Assembly: GCA_003157295.1 (NCBI GenBank)
Contig: PMJF01000038.1
Coordinates: forward strand, 1-27,895
Reading direction: 5' to 3'
From: Candidatus Moraniibacteriota bacterium
GTDB taxonomy: Bacteria > Patescibacteriota > Minisyncoccia > Moranbacterales > UBA11712
DNA length: 27,895 bases
Position 1 is the stretch's first letter. The number at the start of each line of letters is the position of its first letter. The position numbers were made by a program, and so were the translations under genes. Shown in pieces: positions 1-7,001 of this stretch. Below the pieces are notes generated by a model. It did not search any database and was not told the DNA's origin. It saw nothing but the letters and a program-made list of their open reading frames with translations.

Positions 1-1
1 C

Positions 2-994
2 AAAAAGCAGGGCTTTGATGTTTTGGGCGTTTATATGCGCTTTTTTTCCGGGCGGAAGGATGAAAGATCTTCCGAAAAAGCAAAAATAATCGCCGGAATA
101 CTGGGAATACCATTTCGAAAAATTGACGCAAGGAAGGAGTTTAAAATGCGGGTGATCGATTATTTTGTCGATTCATACATAAACGGACTGACGCCCAATC
201 CGTGCGTGGTTTGCAATAAGGAGATGAAATTCAAGATACTTTTTGACTTGATGAACAAAAATAAATTCGATCATATTGCCACGGGTCACTATGTGCGCAT
301 AAAGCGGGAATTTTCAAAAAATTTAAAAATTTCTAAATCTCAAAAAATTAAACTCTTAGAAGCGAAAGACACAGCGAAAGATCAATCATACTTTTTGCAT
401 AGATTATCCCAACGAGAATTAGCGAGGACTGTTTTTCCGCTGGTAAATTACACAAAAGTTGAAGTGAGAAAGATCGCAAAAAAATATAAATTACCAATTT
501 TAGGCGATGAAGAATCGCAGGATATCTGTTTTCTAGAGAAAAAAAACGTTGGCCATTTCCTGGAAAAACGTATCAAACTCAAGCAGGGAAACATCATTGA
601 TGAAAAAGGAAAAATTCTGGGAAAGCACAAAGGGCTCCCGCTTTATACCATCGGGCAAAGAAAAGGAATTGAGATCGGTGCCTCGGGACCATATTTCACC
701 CTTGGAAAAGATCTCAAAAAAAATGAATTGATCGTGACCAATGATGAAAAAAGGCTGAATTCAAGAGAATTCAAAGTGACGCGGGTCAATTGGATCAATC
801 AGGAAATAAATTTACCGCTCAGCGCCAAGGTCCAAATCCGCTACCACGCGGATAAATTTCCTGCTATAATTGAACGAGAGAAATCCGGGAGTTTCATTGT
901 CAAAACCAAAAAACCGCTGCGGGCGGTGACCCCGGGACAATCAGCCGTTTTTTATAGGAGAAATGAAATTTTGGGGGGCGGTATTATTAAATAA
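2..994 (+). CDS. mnmA: tRNA-specific 2-thiouridylase MnmA, 5' end missing
   Basis: MnmA thiolates U34 of the Lys, Glu and Gln tRNAs in the cytoplasm, using sulfur relayed from a cysteine desulfurase. The reading frame is open from the first bases of the window, so the N-terminal PP-loop (SGGVDSS) lies outside; 330 residues are present. Visible family signatures are TPNPCVVCNKEMKF, whose second Cys (bases 212-214) matches the catalytic Cys of E. coli MnmA, ATGHYVRI, SQDICF with the second redox Cys (bases 527-529), YTIGQRKG, and a C-terminal beta-barrel ending in GQSAVFY. A TTG at 23 is an internal codon, not the start. The next gene begins 6 bases after the stop, so the two probably share a transcript. 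The family call is secure. Confidence 0.96.
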   Translation, partial: KKQGFDVLGVYMRFFSGRKDERSSEKAKIIAGILGIPFRKIDARKEFKMRVIDYFVDSYINGLTPNPCVVCNKEMKFKILFDLMNKNKFDHIATGHYVRIKREFSKNLKISKSQKIKLLEAKDTAKDQSYFLHRLSQRELARTVFPLVNYTKVEVRKIAKKYKLPILGDEESQDICFLEKKNVGHFLEKRIKLKQGNIIDEKGKILGKHKGLPLYTIGQRKGIEIGASGPYFTLGKDLKKNELIVTNDEKRLNSREFKVTRVNWINQEINLPLSAKVQIRYHADKFPAIIEREKSGSFIVKTKKPLRAVTPGQSAVFYRRNEILGGGIIK

Positions 995-1000
995 GATCAA

Positions 1001-1312
1001 ATGGGATTACTCGACGATTATCAAAATTCAAACGCGGAAGAGAACGGTGACGAAGCTCAAAATGAGCCGGACACGCGTCGCAAACGCGCCGATTTGGAAC
1101 GCAATATAGCGATGGCCGACTCGGATCTCAAGAAAGTCTTGCGTGAAATTGAGGATACGGAAGCCCAAGCTCGGAGATTCAAAAAAGACGAGGAGCGAAT
1201 CCGGATCGAGCGGGATGACCTCGAAAAAAAAGTAAAAAAACTGCAGGACAACAAGAGGCTTTTGGAAGAGGAAATTGCGGGTCTCAAGAAGAAAATGAAG
1301 GTTTTGCAGTAA
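1001..1312 (+). CDS. small coiled-coil protein, function unknown
   Basis: This 103-aa protein has an acidic, disordered first 25 residues. The rest is one long charged helix rich in E, K, R and L with heptad-like spacing (DLEKKVKKLQDNKRLLEEEIAGLKK), typical of a coiled coil. There is no signal peptide or membrane segment, so it should be cytoplasmic. It starts 6 bases after the mnmA stop and probably belongs to the same transcript. No convincing SD sequence precedes the ATG. I do not recognise a named family. A structural or DivIVA/GreA-like helical role is possible, but nothing in the sequence supports a specific function. Confidence 0.75.
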   Translation: MGLLDDYQNSNAEENGDEAQNEPDTRRKRADLERNIAMADSDLKKVLREIEDTEAQARRFKKDEERIRIERDDLEKKVKKLQDNKRLLEEEIAGLKKKMKVLQ

Positions 1313-1330
1313 GTTTCTTTGAAATCAGAC

Positions 1331-1357
1331 TTGACTAAAAATCCTTTTTATTATAAA
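1331..1357 (+). promoter_or_regulatory. candidate promoter for the receiver-like gene
   Basis: TTGACT (1331-1336) is followed after 15 nt by TATAAA (1352-1357). The spacing is short for a sigma-70 promoter, so the call is tentative. It is the only promoter-like pair in the gap before the gene at 1442. Confidence 0.35.
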
Positions 1358-1359
1358 CT

Positions 1360-1388
1360 AAATCATTCCTACTTATAGGAATGATTTT
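1360..1388 (+). terminator. AT-rich perfect hairpin between the mnmA and receiver-like genes
   Basis: The arms AAATCATTCCTA (1360-1371) and TAGGAATGATTT (1376-1387) pair perfectly over 12 bp around the loop CTTA. The right arm ends in TTTT. It could terminate the mnmA transcript. It also lies where transcription from the preceding candidate promoter would begin, so an operator role is possible. Confidence 0.5.
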
Positions 1389-1441
1389 AAAAACAAGCGC
1401 AACGGCGCATAAAAAACCTAGGATAAAAAAGGGAGGGGTAC

Positions 1442-1861
1442 ATGTTGAATTTTCTCATTATAGAGCATGATGAAGACGAGGCGAGAAACCTTAGGTATTT
1501 TATGAATTTTGTCGAAGAAAGTTGCTTCTTAGTTTCCGACATGCAAACGGCCATTGATGTTTTGATGGCTTGCTCAATTCATTTTGATGCCCTCATTACC
1601 TCTTTGGGGGTGCCAAAAGAGCACAAGCAGCTTATCTTTGAACCTTTTGGCGGCATTGAAATCGCCCAACAGGCTCAATTGTTTCGTTCGGGTCTTCCAG
1701 TTTTCTTTTGCACTAAAAGAGGGACAGCGGATCATCAAAGAATAAAAAAACTGCCCTTCGATGTTGGTTTCATTCCACGACCGGCGAGAATGGAAGACAT
1801 AGTCACTGCTTCCTTCTATCTACGACACTTAAAGGAGGCTGCGGTCCATGCGCGAATTTAA
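1442..1861 (+). CDS. degenerate receiver-domain (pseudo-response-regulator) protein
   Basis: This 139-aa protein is a single domain with the CheY-like pattern: a hydrophobic strand then acidic residues (LIIEHDEDE, 4-13), a second core strand FDALITSLGVP (48-58), strand and Thr PVFFCT (86-91), and a final FIPRPARMEDIV (110-121). In active receivers the second strand ends in the phosphorylated Asp and the last motif carries Lys before Pro. Here those positions are Ser54 and Arg113, so phosphorylation as in the standard family is unlikely. There is no output domain. A strong SD (GGGAGGGG) lies just before the ATG, unlike most genes here. Its 3' end overlaps the 43-aa membrane peptide by 14 bases, suggesting the two are made together. 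The receiver fold is inferred from the motif pattern only. Confidence 0.6.
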   Translation: MLNFLIIEHDEDEARNLRYFMNFVEESCFLVSDMQTAIDVLMACSIHFDALITSLGVPKEHKQLIFEPFGGIEIAQQAQLFRSGLPVFFCTKRGTADHQRIKKLPFDVGFIPRPARMEDIVTASFYLRHLKEAAVHARI

Positions 1862-1979
1862 AATCAGCAGGAAACAGAAGCTGAAAAGTTGGTTTTTGAA
1901 CATTGCGGCTGCATTTTTAGCCGGGATCTGTGCGGCGCTTATCTCCCTTTTCTCCCAAAAAAACAACAATGAATTCTAA
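1848..1979 (+). CDS. 43-aa single-pass membrane peptide
   Basis: This is a short ORF of 43 codons starting at ATG 1848. A near-perfect SD (AAAGGAGG, 1831-1838) sits 9 bases upstream, inside the end of the receiver-like gene. The product has a basic N-terminus (MREFKISRKQKLK), one hydrophobic helix (about residues 15-35, rich in A, L, I, F) and a short polar tail ending QKNNNEF. That predicts an N-in single-pass membrane peptide. The 14-base overlap with the upstream gene, the strong SD and a terminator directly after the stop argue that it is a real gene and the last of its operon. No family is recognised. It might anchor or partner the receiver-like protein, but this is inferred from position only. 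Confidence 0.65.
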   Translation: MREFKISRKQKLKSWFLNIAAAFLAGICAALISLFSQKNNNEF

Positions 1980-1982
1980 AGT

Positions 1983-2020
1983 CCCGGGGCGGCAGTATCT
2001 GCCCCGGGCTGTTTTATTTT
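1983..2020 (+). terminator. rho-independent terminator
   Basis: CCCGGGGC (1983-1990) pairs perfectly with GCCCCGGG (2001-2008) around a 10-nt loop, followed by a T-rich tract (2011-2020). It closes the receiver/membrane-peptide operon 3 bases after the stop. Confidence 0.9.
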
Positions 2021-2030
2021 CAGGCCGGAG

Positions 2031-2059
2031 TGGACAAAATCCAAAAATTTCGCTATTTT
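2031..2059 (+). promoter_or_regulatory. candidate promoter for alaS
   Basis: TGGACA (2031-2036), 17 nt, then TATTTT (2054-2059). It lies between the upstream terminator and the alaS start, with acceptable spacing but a weak -10. The alaS start itself has no SD. Confidence 0.35.
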
Positions 2060-2099
2060 TATAAATACCAGAAGTAAAATATAAATTGATATACCCTAT

Positions 2100-3920
2100 A
2101 TGACCGCTAAAGAACTTCGTCAAAAATATCTTGATTTTTTCGAAAGTAAAGGCCATGCCATCATTCCCTCCGCGCCCCTGGTGCCGGAAAATGATCCGAC
2201 AGTGCTTTTCACGACGGCCGGAATGCATCCATTGGTGCCGTTTTTAATGGGCGAAAAGCATCCGCTGGGAACCCGTCTCGTGAATGTGCAAAAATGCGTC
2301 CGCACTCCCGATATAGACGACGTGGGCGACAACCGTCACCTCACTTTTTTTGAGATGATGGGAAACTGGTCGCTTGGGGACTATTTCAAAAGAGAGGCGA
2401 TCGAGTGGAGCTTTGAATTCATCACTTCGGAAAAATGGCTGGGACTTGATCCAAGAAGACTATACGTCACGGTTTTCGAAGGCGACGATGACGCGCCGCT
2501 TGACCAAGAGTCTATAAATATCTGGCAAGAACAGTTCAAAAAAGTTGGGATTGAAGCCAAAGTGGCCGAGGATAAAATTGTTGATTTTGAGAAGAGAATA
2601 GTTCCTCTCGGGAAAGATGACAACTGGTGGGGACCGGCGGGAGAGACTGGCCCGTGCGGGCCTGATAGTGAGATGTTTTATGACGTTTCACCTGAAAACG
2701 GGGCGGTTGAGGGAAAATTCGAAGAACTGAACGGTCCGCGCCTGGTTGAGATCTGGAATGATGTTTTTATGGAATATAACAAGAAAGCGGACGGAACTTT
2801 TGAAAAATTGGCCCAGCAAAATGTGGATACGGGAATGGGTCTTGAGCGGACCCTGGTGACCCTCACAGGCAAGGACAATGTTTTTGAAACAGATATATTT
2901 CAGCCGATCATCCGCAAAATTGAGGAAATATCAGGCCAAGATTATAAAGATGAAAATAACCAAAAGGCGATGCGCATCATTGCGGACCATTTTCGAACGG
3001 CGACTTTCATGATCGCGGACGGCGTCCAGCCGTCCAACGTGGAAAGAGGATATATCTTGCGTCGGCTGATTCGTCGGGCAGTGCGGCAGGGGAAAATTTT
3101 GGGAATAGAAAAAGATTTTGCCGGCGCGGTGGCAGCGGTCGTCATAGACGAATACGGCGAATCATATCCGGAACTGGCGAAGAATAAGGATAAAATATTT
3201 GAAGAACTGGAACTGGAAGAAACGAGATTCAAACAGACTTTGGAAAAGGGCCTCAAAAAAATAAAGGATGTCATCGCCGAGAGCCGAAAAACGGAAAAAA
3301 TCTTGGGCAGCGAGGCTTTCATGCAATTTTCGACCTACGGCTTTCCGCTGGAACTGACACGGGAGATCGCCAAAGAGCACGGAATTGGGGTTGATGAAGA
3401 AGGTTTTCATGAAGAATTTAAAAAGCATCAGGAACTTTCCCGAACGGCGAGTGGCGGAATGTTCAAGGGTGGTCTTGCGGACGCGGGTGAAAAATCAGCC
3501 CAGCTGCATACCGCCACGCATCTGCTTCTGGCGGCTCTCAGAAAAGTTTTGGGCGAGCATGTTTTTCAAAAAGGATCGAACATCACGGCGGAAAGATTGC
3601 GTTTTGACTTTTCGCACGACAAGAAAATGACTCCTGAAGAGATCCAGCAAGTAGAAAAATTGGTGAACGTTGCCATTTCAAAAGATATTCCTGTGAAATG
3701 CGAAGAAATGACACTCGAAGAAGCCCAAAAAGAGGGGGCGATGGGCGTTTTTGGGGAAAAGTATGGAGACAAAGTGAAAGTTTATTCCATTCTGGATCTC
3801 TCCCGCGAAATTTGCGGCGGTCCGCACGCGACTCAAACTGGCGAGCTGGGCAAGTTCAGAATTGCAAAAGAAGAAGCTTCAAGCGCGGGAGTGCGACGGA
3901 TCAAGGCAGTGCTGGAATAA
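2100..3920 (+). CDS. alaS: alanyl-tRNA synthetase, short form
   Basis: AlaRS charges tRNA-Ala and clears mischarged Ser or Gly. The class II core is clear: the N-terminal RQKYLDFFESKGH, FFEMMGNWSLGDYFK (83-97), the Cys-rich GPCGPDSE region (184-191) and motif-3-like GMGLERT (245-251). The tRNA-recognition helical domain follows to about residue 450. The editing site has HTATH (470-474) and CGGPH (572-576), the zinc-binding HxxxH and CxxxH of the family. At 606 aa it is far shorter than the usual roughly 870. The beta-barrel normally found before the HTATH motif, with its PFYAESGGQ-type signature, is absent. The coiled-coil/C-Ala domain after the editing domain is also absent. The start is ATG 2100, giving the expected N-terminus, with no SD. 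It is a single gene following a terminator. The call is secure. Confidence 0.96.
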   Translation: MTAKELRQKYLDFFESKGHAIIPSAPLVPENDPTVLFTTAGMHPLVPFLMGEKHPLGTRLVNVQKCVRTPDIDDVGDNRHLTFFEMMGNWSLGDYFKREAIEWSFEFITSEKWLGLDPRRLYVTVFEGDDDAPLDQESINIWQEQFKKVGIEAKVAEDKIVDFEKRIVPLGKDDNWWGPAGETGPCGPDSEMFYDVSPENGAVEGKFEELNGPRLVEIWNDVFMEYNKKADGTFEKLAQQNVDTGMGLERTLVTLTGKDNVFETDIFQPIIRKIEEISGQDYKDENNQKAMRIIADHFRTATFMIADGVQPSNVERGYILRRLIRRAVRQGKILGIEKDFAGAVAAVVIDEYGESYPELAKNKDKIFEELELEETRFKQTLEKGLKKIKDVIAESRKTEKILGSEAFMQFSTYGFPLELTREIAKEHGIGVDEEGFHEEFKKHQELSRTASGGMFKGGLADAGEKSAQLHTATHLLLAALRKVLGEHVFQKGSNITAERLRFDFSHDKKMTPEEIQQVEKLVNVAISKDIPVKCEEMTLEEAQKEGAMGVFGEKYGDKVKVYSILDLSREICGGPHATQTGELGKFRIAKEEASSAGVRRIKAVLE

Positions 3921-3992
3921 TTCAGCCATTCAAATATTTATTAGTGATAAGTGAAAGAATTTAAATAATTTTTTTGGGAAGGGGGGTTACCC

Positions 3993-4640
3993 ATGGTTCC
4001 TTTAAGCGCAAAGAAAGCGTGGCAATGGTTGCGCCTGACGTTGTTTTGGCTCCTGCCGGAGTCCATTCAGCAAAGAATCAGGCGCACGGAAATTATCAAC
4101 CGAGTTGTCTCCAACTTAGATAACGTCCGCCATGTGTTGAATATCAAAGGAAACGTTATTAAATTGGACGGACGGTACGTTCGCTTGACGGAGGAGGGCT
4201 TCATTATCTGTGTAGACGTCGAGCGGATGCTCCAGGACGGCGATCCGCAGTTGGTCTGCCTCATCATAACGGGCGACCCGGATATTTTTCATTTTTTCTA
4301 TAGGATGTTTATCCGCATTGCCGCCGAATTGGGAGTCGGCCTGCTTCTGGAAGACGAAAAAACCTTTTGGAAAGTCGAGCCGGACTCAAACATGGTCAAG
4401 GGTCAGATTGCAGGGGCCGTCGCTGAGGGGGCAACTTTCTGGTCATGTCTTGGATGTTACGCGGCTTCGATTTATGAACATGAAGATGATAGGGGCTATC
4501 TGGGAGAATGCCGCTATTATGAACTCGCGGCATTTCCAGTAGCTGAACTCGGATACTATGCCGAGGTGCTTACCAACTGCGATTTAGGGATCATGATCCC
4601 GGATAACCGCGAAGCTGGCCAAAAACTCAGCTTTATCTAA
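3993..4640 (+). CDS. hypothetical protein, 215 aa
   Basis: The product has a slightly hydrophobic, basic N-terminus (WQWLRLTLFWLLP, 11-23) that could be a membrane-interacting helix but is not a good signal peptide. The body is mixed alpha/beta. The stretch CVDVERMLQDGDPQLVCLIITGDPD resembles the strand-helix-strand and S/TGDxD pattern of NYN/PIN-like nuclease domains. The first catalytic Asp of that fold is not evident, so this is only a suggestion. A long SD (GGGAAGGGGGG, ending at 3986) precedes the ATG at 3993, as strong as that of the receiver-like gene at 1442 and unlike the A-rich leaders of most other genes here. A strong terminator follows. I do not recognise the family. Confidence 0.65.
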   Translation: MVPLSAKKAWQWLRLTLFWLLPESIQQRIRRTEIINRVVSNLDNVRHVLNIKGNVIKLDGRYVRLTEEGFIICVDVERMLQDGDPQLVCLIITGDPDIFHFFYRMFIRIAAELGVGLLLEDEKTFWKVEPDSNMVKGQIAGAVAEGATFWSCLGCYAASIYEHEDDRGYLGECRYYELAAFPVAELGYYAEVLTNCDLGIMIPDNREAGQKLSFI

Positions 4641-4672
4641 TTCCAGGCCCGCGCCCATTGGGTTGCGGAGAG

Positions 4673-4698
4673 GGCGACCCTACAGGGACGCCTTTTTT
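4673..4698 (+). terminator. rho-independent terminator
   Basis: GGCG (4673-4676) and CGCC (4689-4692) enclose a CCC/GGG inner stem with loop TACA, followed by six Ts (4693-4698). It ends the transcript of the 215-aa gene. The repeat element begins at the very next base. Confidence 0.85.
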
Positions 4699-4738
4699 AT
4701 TAGACCACAGAAGTCATAACTTAGCATACTTATCCATA
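4699..4738 (+). repeat. DnaA-box intergenic element, copy A
   Basis: ATTAGACCACA (4699-4709), 20 nt ending GCATAC, then TTATCCATA (4730-4738). This is the most diverged copy, with one mismatch to the DnaA-box consensus TTATNCACA. It abuts the T tract of the upstream terminator. TATAAT lies 33 nt downstream (4772-4777). It is upstream of the glycosyltransferase operon. Confidence 0.75.
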
Positions 4739-4771
4739 TATTCTATACTTTCATAAAAAAGAAAAAGGTAT

Positions 4772-4847
4772 TATAATTATAAATAAAGAAGAAAAATAAA
4801 AAGAAAGCGATAAATAAGTTTCGTCTTGGAGGGCAAGCTTATTTTTT
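4772..4847 (+). promoter_or_regulatory. -10 box and leader hairpin before the glycosyltransferase operon
   Basis: TATAAT (4772-4777) has no good -35 but has the repeat element 33 nt upstream. The transcript would soon enter a hairpin: AAATAAG (4812-4818) with CTTATTT (4838-4844), plus an inner CTTG/CAAG stem (4825-4828, 4834-4837), ending in six Ts (4842-4847). This resembles an attenuator or the end of a leader RNA of about 60 nt. The loop carries GGAGGG. Confidence 0.5.
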
Positions 4848-4949
4848 GTTGTTACAAAAAATTGAAATAAATTCGGTATCAGGAAAAATTACTTACAAAG
4901 TATAACATTGAATGAATAAGCTTAAGAAAAATATTTTCCCCGTGCTCAA

Positions 4950-4978
4950 TTGACAGAACTATCGCAAAATGATATTTT
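4950..4978 (+). promoter_or_regulatory. candidate promoter with overlapping palindrome
   Basis: TTGACA (4950-4955), 17 nt, TATTTT (4973-4978): consensus -35 and exact spacing, 81 bases before the glycosyltransferase start. The inverted repeat GCAAAAT-GAT-ATTTTGC (4964-4980) covers the -10, a plausible operator. Directly after it, GCAT-CGAA-ATGC and seven Ts (4979-4997) form a small terminator-like hairpin. The rest of the 418-nt gap 4641-5058 is AT-rich and I see no gene in it. Confidence 0.55.
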
Positions 4979-5058
4979 GCATCGAAATGCTTTTTTTGAA
5001 AAAATGATGACAATATAGAACGATCTGATACAAAAAAAGGGTAATTCTGAAAAAAATT

Positions 5059-6093
5059 ATGAAAAAGAAAAAGCCTTCTATAGCAATATTAGCGCCCTGT
5101 TACAATGAAGAGAAAACCATTCGGAAATGTGTTTTATCTTGGCTAAATCAGATCCATCCAGCGGATGAAATTATTATTGTAAATGATTGCAGTACAGATG
5201 GTACCTTGGAAATTCTGCAAGAGTTCAAGGACAGAGTTACCATAGTTGATCTTTTAAAAAATACTGGAAACAAGAGTTATGTTCAGGAAGAGGGGTTAAA
5301 ATATGTTACAAAGGATGTCTTCATAGCGACGGATGCTGACACAATCATGGACAGACATTTTGTCGAGAGAGTGGTTATTGCTTTCCGGGACAAGAGGGTG
5401 CATGCCTTTGCTGGATATATAAAAAGCTTGAGAGGCAATTGGCTGACAGCCTGCAGGGAGATAGATTACTTAATCGGGCAGGATTTGCATAAGGCTGCTC
5501 AGTATCATATAAACTTCTTGTTCGTGATTCCAGGTTGTGCTGGGGCTTTTAGGACGAAAGTCTTCAAAAAAAACATTTCATTTGATCATGACACCCTGAC
5601 AGAGGATTTGGATTTCACCTATAGAATAAACAAGCTCGACTTAAATATTCTCTATGATCGTGAAGCGATTGTTTACACGCAAGATCCAGACACGATTAAG
5701 TCATATATCAACCAAATTAGAAGATGGTATAGTGGCGGCTGGCAAAATTTACTAAAGCATAAAGGTATCATGAAGAAAAAACCGATTAGGGCGATGGAAC
5801 TGTCAATTGTGTATATCGAAGGGCTGATATTTTATCCATTGATGTTCATAATCCCGATCATAAGCATAAAAGCATTCTTCTATCTAATTTTATATTGTGC
5901 TGCGCTAGGGCTCTTTTTTGGTATTTATTCCGCAATAAAAAGAAAAAGATTGGATCTCTTCTTTTATTCTCCTTTATATATAATCGTAACTTATATTCAT
6001 TCCTATATATTTATGGAGCAGTTCATTAAGGAGGTTATTCTGAAAAAGAGGAATTTGAAATGGTATCATCCAGAAAGGAGAAAGATGACATGA
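5059..6093 (+). CDS. processive family-2 glycosyltransferase (PgaC/IcaA-like)
   Basis: This membrane GT2 enzyme polymerises a beta-linked sugar from a nucleotide sugar. Motifs in order: N-terminal APCYNEE (12-18), NDCSTDGT (42-49), the metal-binding DAD (92-94), GCAGAFR (159-165), catalytic TED (181-183) and the processive-enzyme signature QIRRW (219-223). After residue 240 come three to four hydrophobic segments, as in poly-N-acetylglucosamine, hyaluronan and cellulose synthases. Its 344 aa is a little short of PgaC (about 440), mainly at the N-terminus. The stop overlaps the deacetylase start (ATGA, 6090-6093), so the two are coupled. A+T content and ATA codon use look higher than in alaS, which may mark transfer. 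Polymer identity is inferred from the deacetylase and hydrolase neighbours; other beta-glycans remain possible. Confidence 0.85.
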   Translation: MKKKKPSIAILAPCYNEEKTIRKCVLSWLNQIHPADEIIIVNDCSTDGTLEILQEFKDRVTIVDLLKNTGNKSYVQEEGLKYVTKDVFIATDADTIMDRHFVERVVIAFRDKRVHAFAGYIKSLRGNWLTACREIDYLIGQDLHKAAQYHINFLFVIPGCAGAFRTKVFKKNISFDHDTLTEDLDFTYRINKLDLNILYDREAIVYTQDPDTIKSYINQIRRWYSGGWQNLLKHKGIMKKKPIRAMELSIVYIEGLIFYPLMFIIPIISIKAFFYLILYCAALGLFFGIYSAIKRKRLDLFFYSPLYIIVTYIHSYIFMEQFIKEVILKKRNLKWYHPERRKMT

Positions 6094-6980
6094 TTCAACC
6101 CGGATCACTATCGCTGTTTATTCATCTGCTAATAAACACCTATCACAATGTAATAAAAAAATACCCAATCAGGGCGTTTTCTTGCATGGTGGTATTGGTT
6201 GTGGCTTCTATAATAATAATAAATGGAAGGGCCGCCGTCACGAATAGCCTGAAAGACAATAATGGTAAGATACTCGGGGAAATGACTTATAAGTGCAAGC
6301 CTGTTAAAGAGGCTTATTCCGATAAGAAAATTATTCTTAGACTGGACGATATTCAGGCTTTCGCCTATTCGGAAATATCTCAAATGATGATTGAGGATTC
6401 CATAAGCCGCAAAATGAAATTGGTCCTTGGAGTGATTCCTTACAATCTAACGCAGGATGCGTTCATCACGAACGTGCTCAAAAAGAATAATTGCAATTTG
6501 GAGCTCGCTTTGCACGGCTGGGACCACTCAATATCGCCGGAAACGGGGGTATACGAATTTGAGGATATGGATGAAGCAGAAGCAGCCAGCAAAATAAAAG
6601 AAGGAAAAAGCATCTTGGAACAGATCGGAGGCCAACCCGTTGTCACCTTTATCCCGCCTGGAAATCTGATATCAAGCAGCACAAAAAAAGTGCTGAAGCA
6701 GGAAGGAATCAAATATCTTTCTGGCGACACAGAAAGCAGTATATATGGAATAGACGCGACAACGTATGACTTCCAGAGCAAGAAATTAAACGACAATAGT
6801 GATATTTTGAACAAATGCGATGAAAGATTCAGCAAGAATAAATTCTGCGTGATTGTCATTCATCCTCAAGATTATCTGACCGACGACAAAATAGACGAAG
6901 ATAAATATAGTCAATTTATAAATTTGCTGGATGAATTCAGAAATGAGCAGGTTTTGTCAATAACTTTCAATAGCCTATAG
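6090..6980 (+). CDS. membrane-anchored polysaccharide deacetylase-like protein (DUF2334 type)
   Basis: I place the start at ATG 6090, with SD AAAGGAG at 6074-6080 and a 4-base ATGA overlap with the glycosyltransferase. An in-frame ATG at 6060 lacks an SD. The 296-aa product has one N-terminal membrane helix (about 29-46) and an extracellular domain with the deacetylase metal-site pattern: LRLDDI (83-88), LHGWDH (141-146), IPPGN near 187 and VIHPQD near the C-terminus. This matches the divergent NodB-like fold of DUF2334 proteins. The expected reaction is removal of acetyl groups from the exported polymer. Coupling to the glycosyltransferase makes a PgaB-like role reasonable, though the PgaB hydrolase-like domain is not fused here. 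A GH18 protein is encoded next door instead. Confidence 0.8.
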   Translation: MIQPGSLSLFIHLLINTYHNVIKKYPIRAFSCMVVLVVASIIIINGRAAVTNSLKDNNGKILGEMTYKCKPVKEAYSDKKIILRLDDIQAFAYSEISQMMIEDSISRKMKLVLGVIPYNLTQDAFITNVLKKNNCNLELALHGWDHSISPETGVYEFEDMDEAEAASKIKEGKSILEQIGGQPVVTFIPPGNLISSSTKKVLKQEGIKYLSGDTESSIYGIDATTYDFQSKKLNDNSDILNKCDERFSKNKFCVIVIHPQDYLTDDKIDEDKYSQFINLLDEFRNEQVLSITFNSL

Positions 6981-7001
6981 TTTTACGCGGGCACCGATTC
7001 C

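Noticed and set aside
6060..6089. Deacetylase start at ATG 6060
   Set aside because: No SD, and it would overlap the glycosyltransferase by 34 bases. ATG 6090 has a well placed SD and an ATGA overlap.
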